This document shows, piece after piece, positions 5,622 through 5,679 of a stretch of DNA of 5,679 nt. Below the pieces are notes generated by a model, which saw nothing but the letters and a program-made list of their open reading frames with translations, ran no database searches and was not told the origin of the DNA. This stretch comes from an uncultured Parabacteroides sp. (GTDB lineage: Bacteria > Bacteroidota > Bacteroidia > Bacteroidales > Tannerellaceae), in the NCBI GenBank assembly GCA_900770835.1, contig CAAGLQ010000215.1, positions 1 to 5,679 of the forward strand, in the 5' to 3' direction. Each line of letters starts with the position of its first letter. The first letter of the stretch is position 1. Made by a program: the position numbers and the translations under genes.

Positions 5622-5679
5622 CTATCGCTTCAACAGATTGATGTGCTGTTGCGGAGTCAATACAGCGTGTACCTTTTCA
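5622..5679 (-). CDS. C-terminal fragment of a convergent gene, LTxxQ-like tail
   Basis: Reading the minus strand inward from the window edge, one frame encodes EKVHAVLTPQQHINLLKR and then TAG (complement of 5622-5624). Only 18 residues are visible and the gene continues beyond 5679. The LTPQQ core resembles the LTxxQ motif (typically a V/I-L-T-P-E-Q pattern near the C-terminus) of Spy/CpxP-like periplasmic proteins and related small Bacteroidetes proteins. The residue pattern is protein-like, and the position opposite a hairpin after der fits a convergent gene end. A plus-strand frame through the same bases is also open, so this call is tentative; the family link is inference from one motif. 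Confidence 0.5.
   Translation of the reverse strand, partial: EKVHAVLTPQQHINLLKR

Noticed and set aside
5601..5679. Plus-strand ATG at 5601 with an open frame to the window edge (MGWSDDALSLQQIDVLL)
   Set aside because: It starts directly at the tail of the der hairpin with no promoter-like element, and 26 open codons are not significant. The minus-strand frame with a clean stop and LTPQQ motif is the better explanation, though this one is not excluded.

Overview
The window looks like chromosomal DNA from a Bacteroidota bacterium, most likely order Bacteroidales and perhaps Parabacteroides-like. The reasons are the near-absence of Shine-Dalgarno sequences, A/T-rich leaders, a perfect Bacteroides-type -7 element (TACCTTTG at 1412-1419), the Bacteroidetes-style protein starts (MAHPKRRQ for bL32, MGKF for the DUF177 protein) and the gene order DUF177 - rpmF - fabH - era - der. 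The genus is a guess from protein style; no search was run.

Layout. Positions 1-74 are the 3' part of a 5S rRNA gene, the end of an rRNA operon, closed by a strong intrinsic terminator (84-117). Next is a two-transmembrane sensor histidine kinase with no adjacent response regulator (195-1352). After an AT-rich gap with a good promoter element comes a short unit of a DUF177/YceD protein with a TTG start (1442-2020) and rpmF (2033-2218), closed by a perfect 10-bp-stem terminator (2259-2289). A second unit follows: fabH (2325-3329), era (3310-4203, overlapping fabH by 20 bp) and der (4216-5529). It ends at a long hairpin (5556-5595). The last 58 bases probably hold the C-terminal end of a convergent minus-strand gene with an LTxxQ-like motif.

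How the genes fit together. Apart from the kinase and fabH, the content concerns ribosome production: 5S rRNA, a DUF177 protein (family linked to 23S rRNA accumulation), the large-subunit protein bL32, and the GTPases Era (small subunit) and Der (large subunit). FabH starts fatty-acid synthesis, so the second unit pairs membrane-lipid initiation with ribosome assembly. The classical yceD-rpmF-plsX-fabH order is changed here: plsX is missing and a terminator stands in its place.

I see no mobile element, CRISPR array, tRNA or tandem repeat, and no gene-free stretch over 300 bases. This is mostly a conserved housekeeping region. The less ordinary points are the variant orphan kinase, the TTG start, two possible leaderless starts, and the double hairpin at the convergent gene end.
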